Shown piece by piece: positions 7,088-15,177 of a stretch of 33,201 nucleotides of DNA. Made by a program: the position numbers and the translations under genes. Source of the DNA: CAYQAJ01 sp964415245 (lineage in GTDB: Bacteria > Planctomycetota > Planctomycetia > Pirellulales > Pirellulaceae); the NCBI GenBank assembly GCA_964415245.1, contig CAYQAJ010000023.1, positions 1-33,201 on the forward strand, given 5' to 3'. Numbering within the stretch: the stretch's first letter is position 1; each line of letters starts with the position of its first letter. The notes under the pieces were generated by a model. That model was not told where the DNA came from. It worked only from the letters and a program-made list of their open reading frames with translations, and did no database searches.

Positions 7088-10000
7088 TCATTCCTGCGAC
7101 GGATCGCGCGACGCGCGGCGGGGGCGCACGAGCCCGCCGGAGCGCTCTGAGCCTTCACGCCGTGCGTGCGGTTCGTGTCGCGGATGCGGCTCGTGAAGCT
7201 CGTGCGATGAGCGGGTCTCGAATGGCGGCTCGTGCCGGTCGAGATCGGCGCCAACGTCGACACGACGCGGACGCAATCGTCGGCTCTGCGTTGCGTTGTC
7301 GGTGGAGACGTCGGCGACAGGCGCCTGCGCCAGGTGCGCCGCATCGGTGGACGGTGCGTCACCGACGGGCGCCCGCACCACTTGCGCCACATTCGATCCC
7401 GATGCATAAGTGTTCGTTGGGTCGGCGTTCCGTTCGTCCGCGTGCTGTTCTTCTGCGTCCCGCGTGCCGACGGCGCCCTTTTTCCGACGGCGCGCCGCCA
7501 ATGTCAGCAGCGCCGGCAAGAACACCACCGACGTCGCCAGGCAGCACGCCACGCCAATCGTAAGCACTTGCCCCAGGCTGCGCAGCCCTTGGTGCTCGGC
7601 CACCAGCGCGATGCTGCCGAAGCCCGCCACCGAAGTGGCCGAAGTAAGCACCACAGCCACGGCCGTGGCGCGACTCAGCCGGTACGACCCCCGCTGGCGG
7701 CGGTAATCGTGAACCACGTGTACGCCGTTGTCGATGCCGATGCCCAAGATCAACGGCAGCGCGAGCATGTTGGCCGGGTTGAGCGGGATGCCCAACAGCC
7801 CCAGGGCTCCGAACATCAGCAGCATGCCGATCCCCATGGGGAGCATCGCCAGCAGCGAGTCGCGGATGCTGCGAAAGTCGAGCATCAGTGCCGCCGCCAC
7901 CGCCAGCAGAGCATAGATGGCGGCATGCAAATAGCTCTGCTGCATCTGCCGCGAGGCGTAGTAAGTCTGAATCGGGTGCCCCGTCACTCGCGCGTCGACC
8001 GATTCCACCTGCCGCACAAATTGCTCCAGGTCGTCCATGTCCCAGATGCTGCCGCGGGCATAGACCTTGAGCAGATGACGGTCGCTGGCCCCCACGTGGC
8101 GCGCCACGAGCCCCTCGGGCACGTCGCTCTTCTGCGGCGGTTGCGGATCGGCCATGGCGCGGAGCTGCTTGAGCCGCGCCAAGAGTCGGGCGGCCGACTG
8201 CTGCTGGAATCCGGTGAGGCGGCGGTAGCACTCGTCCGGAGGAAGACTCTGAAGCAGCCGCCGAGCTTGAATGACGGCACGCAGCGCTTCCATTGCGTCG
8301 GATGCGGTGGAGGACGCTGCACCGCCGCTGGCTTCGACGGCATCGTTGGCTTGGTCGGTATAGGAGGCGCGTCGTACCGACGATTCGCCGCCGTCGGGCG
8401 AAGCGGCACGCCGTCCGCCCGCGATCGCACCGGTTGTAGCGGCACTTCCCGCGTCGGCTCGCGCACGCGGCAATGGCGGCGTCGCCAATTCGGCTGCCGG
8501 TCCTTGCGTGGCGATGGCTGCTTCGAGTTCGCGCTGAAGTTGATCGAGCTGCCGGTCCAGCTCTTGCGGCGGCGGCAGCGGAATGGCAGGCGGCTGGTCC
8601 GGCAATACGGCGAGTCGCCGGGCGATCCGCGCGATGGCCGCCTGCTTGTCGACGCTGGGCGTAGGCAGCAGCGAGGCGATCTCTTCCGTTTGCGCCACCA
8701 GCGGCAACTGCTCGAACTCACGCTTGCGGCGCAAAAGCTCCTCGGGCGAGTCGGCAATCGAAAGCGCACACCACACGCTGCGGTGGCTTCGTTCGACCAG
8801 CTTATGCTCCCACGCGACGCTTTCCAGGCTGGCCGATTGCAAATTGAGCAGGTTGTGGTCGTACCGCAGCTCCGGTAGGCCGCTTCCCACGATCAGCACG
8901 ACCAGCATGCCGCCGCAGAGCACGAAGCCGGGAAACCGGCACACCGGCCAGAACACTCGCTCCATCGGCAGCGAGAGAGGCAGCGTCGACAGGGGGCGAC
9001 GCCGCTGGAGCATGAATATCATCACCGGGAGCGCGATCAGCGCCGCGGCCATGCAGAGCAGAATCCCCCCCGCCGCAATGATGCCCAGCTCGGCCACGCC
9101 CACGAAGTCGGTCAGCGCGGTGGCGGAAAACGCGGCCGCCGTGGTAACTGCTCCCGTCACAATGCCGGGCCCCACGCGCCGCGCCGTTTCCTCCAAAGCC
9201 TCCGCCGTGGACAACGAGGTGGCACGAAGCTGCACGAACTGCGCCGCGTAGTGGATGCCAAAGTCGATGCCCAATCCGATCAGGATCACCGCGAACGACA
9301 CGCTCAGAATGTTCAGGTGCCCCACCGTGAGCGTGAGAAAACCGAACGACCACGCCATTCCCAGCAGCAGCGTCGCCACGGTGACCAGCGGGAACCGCAC
9401 TCCCCCCAGACCCGCCACCAACAGGCACGCCACTCCCGCCAGGCTAAGCAAACCCGCCTGGAACATGTCGATCTGGCTGGTCCGCATTTCGTCGCTTTCG
9501 AGCACGGGCATGCCGGTCACGCCGACCTGCACCTCGGGATGCCGCGCTTGCGACTCGTCCAGCAACTCCCGCAGCCGCGCCAGGGCATTGCCGCCGCGAT
9601 CGAATCGTTCGTCGTTCGAGGCGACGTGCAGCAGCACCACGCCCATGCGGCCTTCGTCCAACAGCAGATAACCACCGTCCGCGTCGTCGAGTTGATCCAA
9701 CGGAGCGGTGAAACCAGGAGTGGCTAACTCGTTCGCATGCTGCTCGTCGAGCGCTGCCCACAGGTTGTCGGTCACCCGCCGCGATTCGTACACGAGCGCC
9801 GCGGTGGACTGGGGTGTAGGATGCCTGCGGGAGGCTGTCGATGCCGCGGCCGGAGCAATGGAAGAAGCGCCACTAGCAGACGTATCGCCGGCCTCCCGCG
9901 CACGGGCGCCACCCCATGTCGCGGGCGAGCCGGCGAGGGACAAAACGCTCCAATCGCCGTCGAGCACGGGGCCGACCCGGTCGAGCGATTCCTCGATCGA

Positions 10001-10420
10001 TTTCAGCTCCTCCGGCGGCAAGTAGTGCAGCGCCTTGGAGCGGATGCGGTGCAAGTCCTTCTTGTACAGGACGTGCTGGAACAGCGAATCTTCCTGGGCG
10101 ATTCCCGCGGCCAGCTCATCGACGACCGGTATCACCTGGTCGCGACTGGCGCCCTCGACGATCGCCACCACGTCGTCCTGCTGGCCGAACTCGGCCAGGT
10201 AGTCGGTCCACCGCTGGTTGTACGCGCTGTTGGGGTTCAATAGATCGAGGCGGCTAGTGCGGAAACCCACCCCCACGATTGCCCCGCACACGCCCAATAG
10301 CGCCAGCGCCAGACACCCGCCCAGCACCGCGCCCGGAAAGCGCAGCACAAAGCGCGTGAGATAAGCGAGAGGAAGCGCCAGCATGGGCGCTTTCGATTGC
10401 GGATTCCGCGGGGCCGACAT
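7088..10420 (-). CDS. Large RND/MMPL-family transporter (HpnN-like)
   Basis: The 1110-residue inner-membrane protein has the doubled RND layout: a TM helix near 22-45, a large periplasmic loop, six TM helices at about 320-485 with the sterol-sensing-like core LIGLGIDFGIHYAAQF, another TM and loop, and a final TM bundle at about 860-1015 with LPLILGIGIDNGVHVVHDYRR. This is the MMPL/HpnN type that moves lipids (hopanoids in HpnN) toward the outer membrane, driven by the proton gradient. Both loops hold Ala/Ser-rich low-complexity inserts. The last ~100 residues form a polar tail with His-rich HELHEPHPRHEPHARREG. ATG at 10420 is chosen; a TTG 12 codons upstream is open but unsupported. The substrate is unknown. 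It is followed by the 32-residue gene region after a 135-bp spacer. Confidence 0.88.
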   Translation of the reverse strand: MSAPRNPQSKAPMLALPLAYLTRFVLRFPGAVLGGCLALALLGVCGAIVGVGFRTSRLDLLNPNSAYNQRWTDYLAEFGQQDDVVAIVEGASRDQVIPVVDELAAGIAQEDSLFQHVLYKKDLHRIRSKALHYLPPEELKSIEESLDRVGPVLDGDWSVLSLAGSPATWGGARAREAGDTSASGASSIAPAAASTASRRHPTPQSTAALVYESRRVTDNLWAALDEQHANELATPGFTAPLDQLDDADGGYLLLDEGRMGVVLLHVASNDERFDRGGNALARLRELLDESQARHPEVQVGVTGMPVLESDEMRTSQIDMFQAGLLSLAGVACLLVAGLGGVRFPLVTVATLLLGMAWSFGFLTLTVGHLNILSVSFAVILIGLGIDFGIHYAAQFVQLRATSLSTAEALEETARRVGPGIVTGAVTTAAAFSATALTDFVGVAELGIIAAGGILLCMAAALIALPVMIFMLQRRRPLSTLPLSLPMERVFWPVCRFPGFVLCGGMLVVLIVGSGLPELRYDHNLLNLQSASLESVAWEHKLVERSHRSVWCALSIADSPEELLRRKREFEQLPLVAQTEEIASLLPTPSVDKQAAIARIARRLAVLPDQPPAIPLPPPQELDRQLDQLQRELEAAIATQGPAAELATPPLPRARADAGSAATTGAIAGGRRAASPDGGESSVRRASYTDQANDAVEASGGAASSTASDAMEALRAVIQARRLLQSLPPDECYRRLTGFQQQSAARLLARLKQLRAMADPQPPQKSDVPEGLVARHVGASDRHLLKVYARGSIWDMDDLEQFVRQVESVDARVTGHPIQTYYASRQMQQSYLHAAIYALLAVAAALMLDFRSIRDSLLAMLPMGIGMLLMFGALGLLGIPLNPANMLALPLILGIGIDNGVHVVHDYRRQRGSYRLSRATAVAVVLTSATSVAGFGSIALVAEHQGLRSLGQVLTIGVACCLATSVVFLPALLTLAARRRKKGAVGTRDAEEQHADERNADPTNTYASGSNVAQVVRAPVGDAPSTDAAHLAQAPVADVSTDNATQSRRLRPRRVDVGADLDRHEPPFETRSSHELHEPHPRHEPHARREGSERSGGLVRPRRASRDPSQE

Positions 10421-10458
10421 GCCGCCTTCCGTGGCTGCGCTGGTGATTGGCTTCAACT

Positions 10459-10555
10459 GGTTCCCAGGCTCCGCCTAGGAACCCACTGTCCGCCAGACTC
10501 TGCCTGGATTCTCGGATTCTGCTGCTTCCCAGGCCAAAGCCTGAAAACGAGAAGC
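10459..10555. repeat. Degenerate three-hairpin element
   Basis: Three consecutive imperfect hairpins: GGTTCCCAGGC paired with GCCTAGGAACC (10459-10483), CCAGAC with GCCTGG (10493-10507), and an outer GCTTC/GAAGC around CAGGC/GCCTG (10524-10555). All are variants of one CAGGC-N-GCCTG theme. The repetition of the theme suggests a dispersed palindromic repeat that is decaying. It overlaps the region just 5' of the MMPL start. Confidence 0.65.
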
Positions 10556-10675
10556 GTCGCGATCCGCCGGTGCGCGGCAAGGATTCTACAAGTGACAGCA
10601 CTGGGCAGCAATACGAATCGCGCTCCGCCGCTAGCGTCGTAAAACGTCGCCTGACAAAGACTTGCCGTCGCCTGT

Positions 10676-10700
10676 AGGTCCTGCTTGCCGAGCAGGACCT
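10676..10700. repeat. Perfect 10-bp-stem hairpin
   Basis: AGGTCCTGCT, a five-base loop TGCCG, then AGCAGGACCT. It lies 106 bp beyond the stop of the DUF5615 gene. No U-tract follows on either strand, so it is more like a REP unit than an intrinsic terminator. Confidence 0.75.
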
Positions 10701-10805
10701 GGATTCGTAGCCGAAGTCGCAAGAGTTCAGCCAACCGACGTAGCAGACATGTGCCGCATGCCGTCCGCCCGCTCCCTTGTAACGAGACACTCGGACCAGG
10801 GCGAA

Positions 10806-11156
10806 CTATTTGAGCGGCAAGTACACCACTTGATTTGCCAGTTCGTCCAGCTCGCAACAAACGAGCACGGATTCCAAGTCCTCGACAAGTTGGCCAATTC
10901 CGGCCCGCGTTTGGTGCGCATAAATTACTCCGTGAAACTGCTTGCCCGTGGACTGCCACGCCGCGGCGATTCGCAGCAGATCTTCATCCTGAGAAAAGAG
11001 GGCGCGGCCCAGTTCCGTAGCGCGGGCGAGCAGTCCTTCGTCCATGAGCGTCGTCGATTGATCGTCCTGGGCCGTGATTACGTCGACGCCGCGGCGCCTC
11101 AACCCCTCCGAGATTGCCGCCGGAACGTGCACATCCATGTAAATCGGCGCACTCAT
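10806..11156 (-). CDS. DUF5615-type PIN-like protein, probable toxin
   Basis: The 116-residue protein begins MSAPIYMDVHVPAAISEGLRR, continues with RRGVDVITAQDD, and has SQDEDLLRIA near the middle and GVIYAHQTRAGIGQLVEDLE in the second half. This arrangement of acidic residues after short hydrophobic strands matches the PIN-like DUF5615 family, thought to be ribonuclease-like toxins. Its ATG lies a single base after the stop of the DUF433 gene, so the two are almost certainly translated together. The pairing of DUF433 (antitoxin-like) and DUF5615 (toxin-like) is a recurrent gene pair in bacteria. The activity is predicted from family and context only. Confidence 0.8.
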   Translation of the reverse strand: MSAPIYMDVHVPAAISEGLRRRGVDVITAQDDQSTTLMDEGLLARATELGRALFSQDEDLLRIAAAWQSTGKQFHGVIYAHQTRAGIGQLVEDLESVLVCCELDELANQVVYLPLK

Positions 11157-11157
11157 G

Positions 11158-11472
11158 CTAGGTTCCCCCGGCCGTCTTGCGTTTCAGCAATTCCGCGCGG
11201 GAGAGTGCCTTGGCCCGCCACGTCGCCTCGGCCTCCTTCGCCGAATTCTGCATGGCTTCGACCAGTTGCTCATGGTGGTCGTAGAAATAGAGGAGCGCGG
11301 CGTAGACCTCTTCCGGCTTCAAATCCGGATGCTGCCGCATCAACTCTTCGGCCGTCCAACCGTGGTGGTAATGCTCAGTGGCAAGGTGCATCACCTTGTA
11401 ACGAGTCTTCCCGATGCGCGCGGTCCCGTCAGCGTCGAACGTCAGGTGTGGGTATTGTGTGGCAATGGTCAT
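11158..11472 (-). CDS. DUF433-family protein, probable antitoxin
   Basis: The 104-residue protein carries a DUF433-like winged/helix-turn-helix segment: TARIGKTRYKVMHLATEH, then GWTAEELMRQHPDLKPEEVYAALLYFYDHH, the usual 'speeds, hunts, pathway' arrangement in which a hydrophobic strand precedes the PDL-x-EE-VYAAL helix. The C-terminal part, from EQLVEAMQ to ELLKRKTAGGT, is a charged helix that could bind the partner protein. Such proteins act as DNA-binding antitoxins in VapBC-like modules. It is the first gene of a two-gene unit with the DUF5615 gene. The ATG at 11472 has only a weak purine-rich sequence upstream. Autoregulation of the pair is expected from such modules but no operator was identified. 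Confidence 0.8.
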   Translation of the reverse strand: MTIATQYPHLTFDADGTARIGKTRYKVMHLATEHYHHGWTAEELMRQHPDLKPEEVYAALLYFYDHHEQLVEAMQNSAKEAEATWRAKALSRAELLKRKTAGGT

Positions 11473-11573
11473 GGATTCTCGTCTCGTTGCAATGACTCAA
11501 TAGGTCGAGCGGTCGGACTCAGCGCCCCACCTTCCTCCCCTATCTTAGCAACGAAATGGTCGCCAGCACTACC

Positions 11574-12782
11574 TTAAGCGAAGTCGCTCGGCTTGCGATT
11601 CAGCACACACAGCACGCCGCCGATGCACGCCCCCAGCACGGCGACGCCCGCTATGGCGAGATAGGTGAGCGTGTCGCTTTGGCTATAACCGGCCCACAAG
11701 GCGCCGACGCTCCCCACACCCAGACCCATGGCGAAGCTGAAACCGTAGCACAAACTGCGTCGGCGGCGGGGCGTGTACTTGGCCACCAGGCTGTTGTACA
11801 GCGGCTGGTGCATGAAGTGTACGACTGCAAACGCCGCGGCGGCCAGCAGCCGTTGCTGCCCTTGTGCAAATGCCATCCAAACCAATAGCGGCGCGTTGGC
11901 CAGCGTCACGACTGTGAGTTGCCGCTCCAGCCGATCGAATCGCCCAAACCGCCCGGCCAGGTACTGCCCCACGCAGCCCACGATCAGCACGAAACTGGTG
12001 GTGTACCGCTCGAAGCTCTGGTTCGACGCCGCGAGCCAGTCGGGCCGCCATCCGCTGAGATAGCGGGTGAGAAAGCTGAGGACCGCCGAGTAGACGATTC
12101 CCTGCATCAGCGCAAGAAGTGTGAGTGTGAAGAACGAACGCCAATCAGCGGATTCGGCGTCGTCGGTCCGCGTGCTCGAAGTCGGGTTTACGGCCGCCGA
12201 CAGTGTCGCCCGTTCGCCGCCATGCCGCCACGCGACGTACACAAATACCAATCCTAGCAGCACGCCAGGAACGGTCAGCACGGCGTAGTACTGCCGCCAC
12301 GTCATGCCCTCGTCCAACACGAGCGCGGCCAACAGCGGAGCACATCCGATTCCCATCGAGCCGAAGATGCCGTGCAGCCCGAGTGCGCGGGGACGATCGA
12401 CGGCACTCGTTTCGTGCGAGATGAGCGCGAGCCCGGCCGGGTGGTAGATGCTCGCGCCGGTTCCCATGACCGCCATGACGACGAACATGGCCGGCAGCGC
12501 GAATCGCGCGGCGACCACCGCGCAGCACGCCCCGCACACCAACAGGTACACGGCCAGCATCCGGCGAGAGCCGTATCGGTCGACGAGCAAACCCGCGATG
12601 AGCGCCCCCAAACCCCACGGCAGCCGCCAGCAGGCGCTAAGCCAGCCCATCGTGTCTTTGCCGACCAGGTAGTCGGCCGCGATGAGCTGCTCGGTGCTGG
12701 GCAGGGCCAGCTCGAACACGTGTACCAGCGCATGAGCACACGAGATGAGCAGCACCAGACGCAAGGTCGCGCGACTCATCAT
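11574..12782 (-). CDS. MFS transporter, translationally coupled to trpD
   Basis: The 402-residue protein has about 12 hydrophobic helices and the MFS loop signature GLLVDRYGSRRM between helices 2 and 3, plus GTGASIYHPAGLALISHE, a stretch typical of the fosmidomycin-resistance/nitrate-type branch of MFS. The hydrophilic centre (TSSTRTDDAESADW) separates the two six-helix halves. The ATG at 12782 overlaps the trpD stop in an ATGA arrangement, giving coupled translation; a second ATG follows directly. Longer open frames reaching into trpD are shadows. The substrate is not evident. Coupling to trpD might hint at an aromatic compound, but this is weak inference. Confidence 0.88.
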   Translation of the reverse strand: MMSRATLRLVLLISCAHALVHVFELALPSTEQLIAADYLVGKDTMGWLSACWRLPWGLGALIAGLLVDRYGSRRMLAVYLLVCGACCAVVAARFALPAMFVVMAVMGTGASIYHPAGLALISHETSAVDRPRALGLHGIFGSMGIGCAPLLAALVLDEGMTWRQYYAVLTVPGVLLGLVFVYVAWRHGGERATLSAAVNPTSSTRTDDAESADWRSFFTLTLLALMQGIVYSAVLSFLTRYLSGWRPDWLAASNQSFERYTTSFVLIVGCVGQYLAGRFGRFDRLERQLTVVTLANAPLLVWMAFAQGQQRLLAAAAFAVVHFMHQPLYNSLVAKYTPRRRRSLCYGFSFAMGLGVGSVGALWAGYSQSDTLTYLAIAGVAVLGACIGGVLCVLNRKPSDFA

Positions 12783-13792
12783 GAGCGGCTGACCTCGACC
12801 AGCCGTGCCAGCACTTGCGCGGCAGCGCCGCTGTCGATGGCCTTCTCGGCGAGCCGAGCGCACGCGGACAGCAATTCGTCGCGCCCGGCGATCCATAGCG
12901 CGGCGGCCGCGCCGGCCACGACTACGTCGCGCGGCGCTCCCCGGTTGCCTTCCAGCACGCTGCGGATGATTCCCGCGCTGGCCCGCGCGTCCTCGGCCAA
13001 TAGCGCACTTCTCTCACAAGCGGGAAGTCGAAAATCGTCGGGCGTCCAGTGGTGCTCGGTCAAACCGCGCGGCGTGACTTCGATCGCGTGGGTTGTGCCG
13101 CCGAGCGTAACTTCGTCGAGTCCGTCGCTTCCCGAGACGACCAGGGACCGCTCGGTTCCTAGTAGCGCCAGCACTTCGGCCATCAGGCGGTGCAGACTTG
13201 GCCGACCGACGCCCAAGAGCTGGAACGGCGCTCCGGCCGGATTGCACAGCGGCCCCAGCAAATTGAAGATCGTGGGCACGCCCAGCTTTTTGCGAACCGC
13301 CGCCACGTTCTTCATGGCCGGATGCAACAGCGGCGCGAAGCAGAAGCAGATGCCTACTTCGTCGAGACACCGCTCGACCACGGGGACGGGGGCTTCGATG
13401 TTCACGCCCAGCTCGGCCAGCACATCGGCCGAGCCCGATTTGCTGGTGATGGCCCGATTGCCGTGCTTGGCCACCGGCACGCCGGCCGCGGCGGCGACCA
13501 GCGCGGCCGCGGTGCTGATGTTGAAGGTGCCCGATGCGTCGCCGCCGGTTCCGCACGTGTCGACGAGGCCGCTGCGTCGGGTGCGGATGGGGGTCATGTG
13601 GCCGCGGAGGGCCTCGGCCGCTCCCGCCACTTCGTCGGCCGTTTCGCCCTTGTCGCGCAGCGCCAACAGCAGCGCGGCCGCGTCGTCGTCGCCCCACTGG
13701 CCGTGGACCATCGAGGCGATCGCCTCGGTCATCTCGGCGCGCGACAGGTTCTCGCCTGATTTCAAACGCTGCACGATTGCGGATACGTCCAC
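12779..13792 (-). CDS. trpD: Anthranilate phosphoribosyltransferase
   Basis: TrpD transfers phosphoribose from PRPP to anthranilate in tryptophan synthesis. The 337-residue protein has the PRPP/Mg motif DTCGTGGDASGTFNIST near 78-94, the signature AKHGNRAITSKSGSADVL near 107-124, the anthranilate-side FAPLLHPAMKNVAAVRKKLG stretch, and FNLLGPLCNPAG. Length and order are normal. The start is a GTG at 13792, with GGAG about ten bases upstream. The other trp genes are not next to it; the downstream partner is an MFS transporter sharing an ATGA overlap. No leader peptide or tryptophan attenuator was recognised upstream. Confidence 0.97.
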   Translation of the reverse strand: MDVSAIVQRLKSGENLSRAEMTEAIASMVHGQWGDDDAAALLLALRDKGETADEVAGAAEALRGHMTPIRTRRSGLVDTCGTGGDASGTFNISTAAALVAAAAGVPVAKHGNRAITSKSGSADVLAELGVNIEAPVPVVERCLDEVGICFCFAPLLHPAMKNVAAVRKKLGVPTIFNLLGPLCNPAGAPFQLLGVGRPSLHRLMAEVLALLGTERSLVVSGSDGLDEVTLGGTTHAIEVTPRGLTEHHWTPDDFRLPACERSALLAEDARASAGIIRSVLEGNRGAPRDVVVAGAAAALWIAGRDELLSACARLAEKAIDSGAAAQVLARLVEVSRS

Positions 13793-14171
13793 GGCCGATG
13801 CGCTCCGATGCGCGCTTTTGCGTGAGTTGGGCCTTGCGCGCGGTTTCGCGCGGCAACGCGAGTTGGCCGCGCCACGATGCGCGGCAATGATGCAAGGCGA
13901 TTCTAGCGGGGGCGCATTCCCGCGACCAGCGGCAACCGCGCGATATGGCGGGCATGTCCCTCGCGCGGTCCGCGCAGCCGAGCGCGCATCTCATGCGGCA
14001 TCGCGGCTCTTGTTGCAAGTTTCAAGAATTCTTACAATCATTCCGAGAGGCGCGGCCGCCCGCAGGTTCGCGCGCGAGCGACGCGCCGGAAGTTAGCGCG
14101 CCAGGAATCCGGTCAGCCGCGACGCGCAGCGGAGCGCGACCCGTCGGATACTCGCGCCCCAGGGAAACCCG
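13793..14171. other. Intergenic region between divergent trpD and nucleoside hydrolase
   Basis: This 379-bp GC-rich spacer holds one AT-rich island (about 14008-14042) containing a candidate plus-strand promoter. No tryptophan-rich leader frame is seen on the trpD side, and no gene is recognised. Confidence 0.6.
14010..14038 (+). promoter_or_regulatory. Candidate promoter for the nucleoside hydrolase
   Basis: TTGTTG (14010-14015) and TACAAT (14033-14038) are 17 bases apart in an AT-rich island within GC-rich sequence. The leader to the ATG at 14172 would be about 125 nt. Confidence 0.45.
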
Positions 14172-15113
14172 ATGGCCAGGAAGGTGATCATCGACTGCGA
14201 TCCGGGTATCGACGACGCGGTAGCGTTGTGCCTGGCGCTGTTCGATCCGCGGGTGGAAGTCGTGGCGGTGACGGCCACCGAGGGGACCGTGTCGGCCGAG
14301 CAGACAAGCCGCAACGTGCAGACGATCATCGACCAGCTCGATCCGCCCCGACTGCCGCGGATGGGCGTGGCCAGCCCCGCCGAGAACGCTCCCGACGTCG
14401 ATGGCCGGTTTCTGCACGGCGACGACGGGCTGGGCAACAGCGGGCTGGCCGTCTCCCAGCTTCACCACCAGCACCCGGCCGAGAAAATCATCTGCGACGA
14501 GGTGCGCTCCTCGCCCGAGCAGGTGACGATCGTCGCCTTGGGGCCGCTGACCAACATCGCCCGTGCCTTCCAGCGCGATCCCGATTTGCCCGCGCTGGTC
14601 GGCCGCATCGTGATGATGGGGGGCTGCTCAGTGGGCCGCGGTGACGTGACGCCGGCAGCGCAGTTCAACATTCACTACGACCCACAGTCGGCCCGCGCCG
14701 TCTTCCGCTCCCCCACCACCAAGACACTCATTCCTCTGGACGTCACCCGGGAGGTTTCGCTCTCGCTCGACGTGATGTCGGAGCTGCCCGACGAGCTGAC
14801 CCGCGCCGGCTCGTTCCTGCACAAGATTCTGCGGTTCTTCTTCCGCGCACACCACCAGCGGCTGGGTCAGGAGAGCATCCACCTCAACGATGCGGTGGCG
14901 ATGCTGGCCGTGCTGCAACCCGAGCTGTTCGAGACGCGCGAGATGGCGGGCGACGTGGAATGTCGCGGCGAGCTGACGTCGGGCGCGACGATTTTCGACC
15001 GCCGCGCCAAACCCGAGTGGCGACCCAACATGGAGGTAGCGGTGGCGATTGACGCGGCCGCCGCCACCGACTGCCTGGTGCGGGGCCTGGCGGCGTCGGT
15101 GGGGCGGGCATAG
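14172..15113 (+). CDS. Nucleoside hydrolase (IunH/RihA-like)
   Basis: The 313-residue protein starts MARKVIIDCDPGIDDAVAL; the DCDPGIDDA stretch at 8-16 is the calcium-binding aspartate cluster that defines inosine-uridine-preferring nucleoside hydrolases. Further family marks are LGPLTNIARAF near 123-133, MMGG near 148, a FNIHYDPQSARAVF stretch near 165-178 (the N-D pair contacting ribose), and HLNDAVAML near 237-245, which supplies a late Asp. It should split nucleosides into base and ribose in the cytoplasm; base specificity cannot be read from the sequence. AGGGA eight bases before the ATG supports the start. It may be a stand-alone unit. It converges on the protease gene 64 bp downstream. 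Confidence 0.93.
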   Translation: MARKVIIDCDPGIDDAVALCLALFDPRVEVVAVTATEGTVSAEQTSRNVQTIIDQLDPPRLPRMGVASPAENAPDVDGRFLHGDDGLGNSGLAVSQLHHQHPAEKIICDEVRSSPEQVTIVALGPLTNIARAFQRDPDLPALVGRIVMMGGCSVGRGDVTPAAQFNIHYDPQSARAVFRSPTTKTLIPLDVTREVSLSLDVMSELPDELTRAGSFLHKILRFFFRAHHQRLGQESIHLNDAVAMLAVLQPELFETREMAGDVECRGELTSGATIFDRRAKPEWRPNMEVAVAIDAAAATDCLVRGLAASVGRA

Positions 15114-15177
15114 AGGGCCGTAGCGCCGCCTGGCGACTGATCGAGAAGCGTCGAACTGTCGTGCGTCGAACTGAGTC

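Larger units (their letters stand above)
10421..10805. other. Intergenic region rich in hairpins
   Basis: This 385-bp spacer lies upstream of the MMPL gene and after the end of the DUF5615 gene, both on the minus strand. It contains a degenerate three-hairpin element (10459-10555) and a perfect hairpin (10676-10700). No gene is recognised. Confidence 0.6.

Noticed and set aside
7232..8878. Open frame of over 500 codons opposite the MMPL gene
   Set aside because: Reverse-frame shadow with His/Arg-rich composition and no domain.
13793..14171. Tryptophan attenuator upstream of trpD
   Set aside because: No Trp-rich leader peptide and no alternative hairpins with a U-tract were found.
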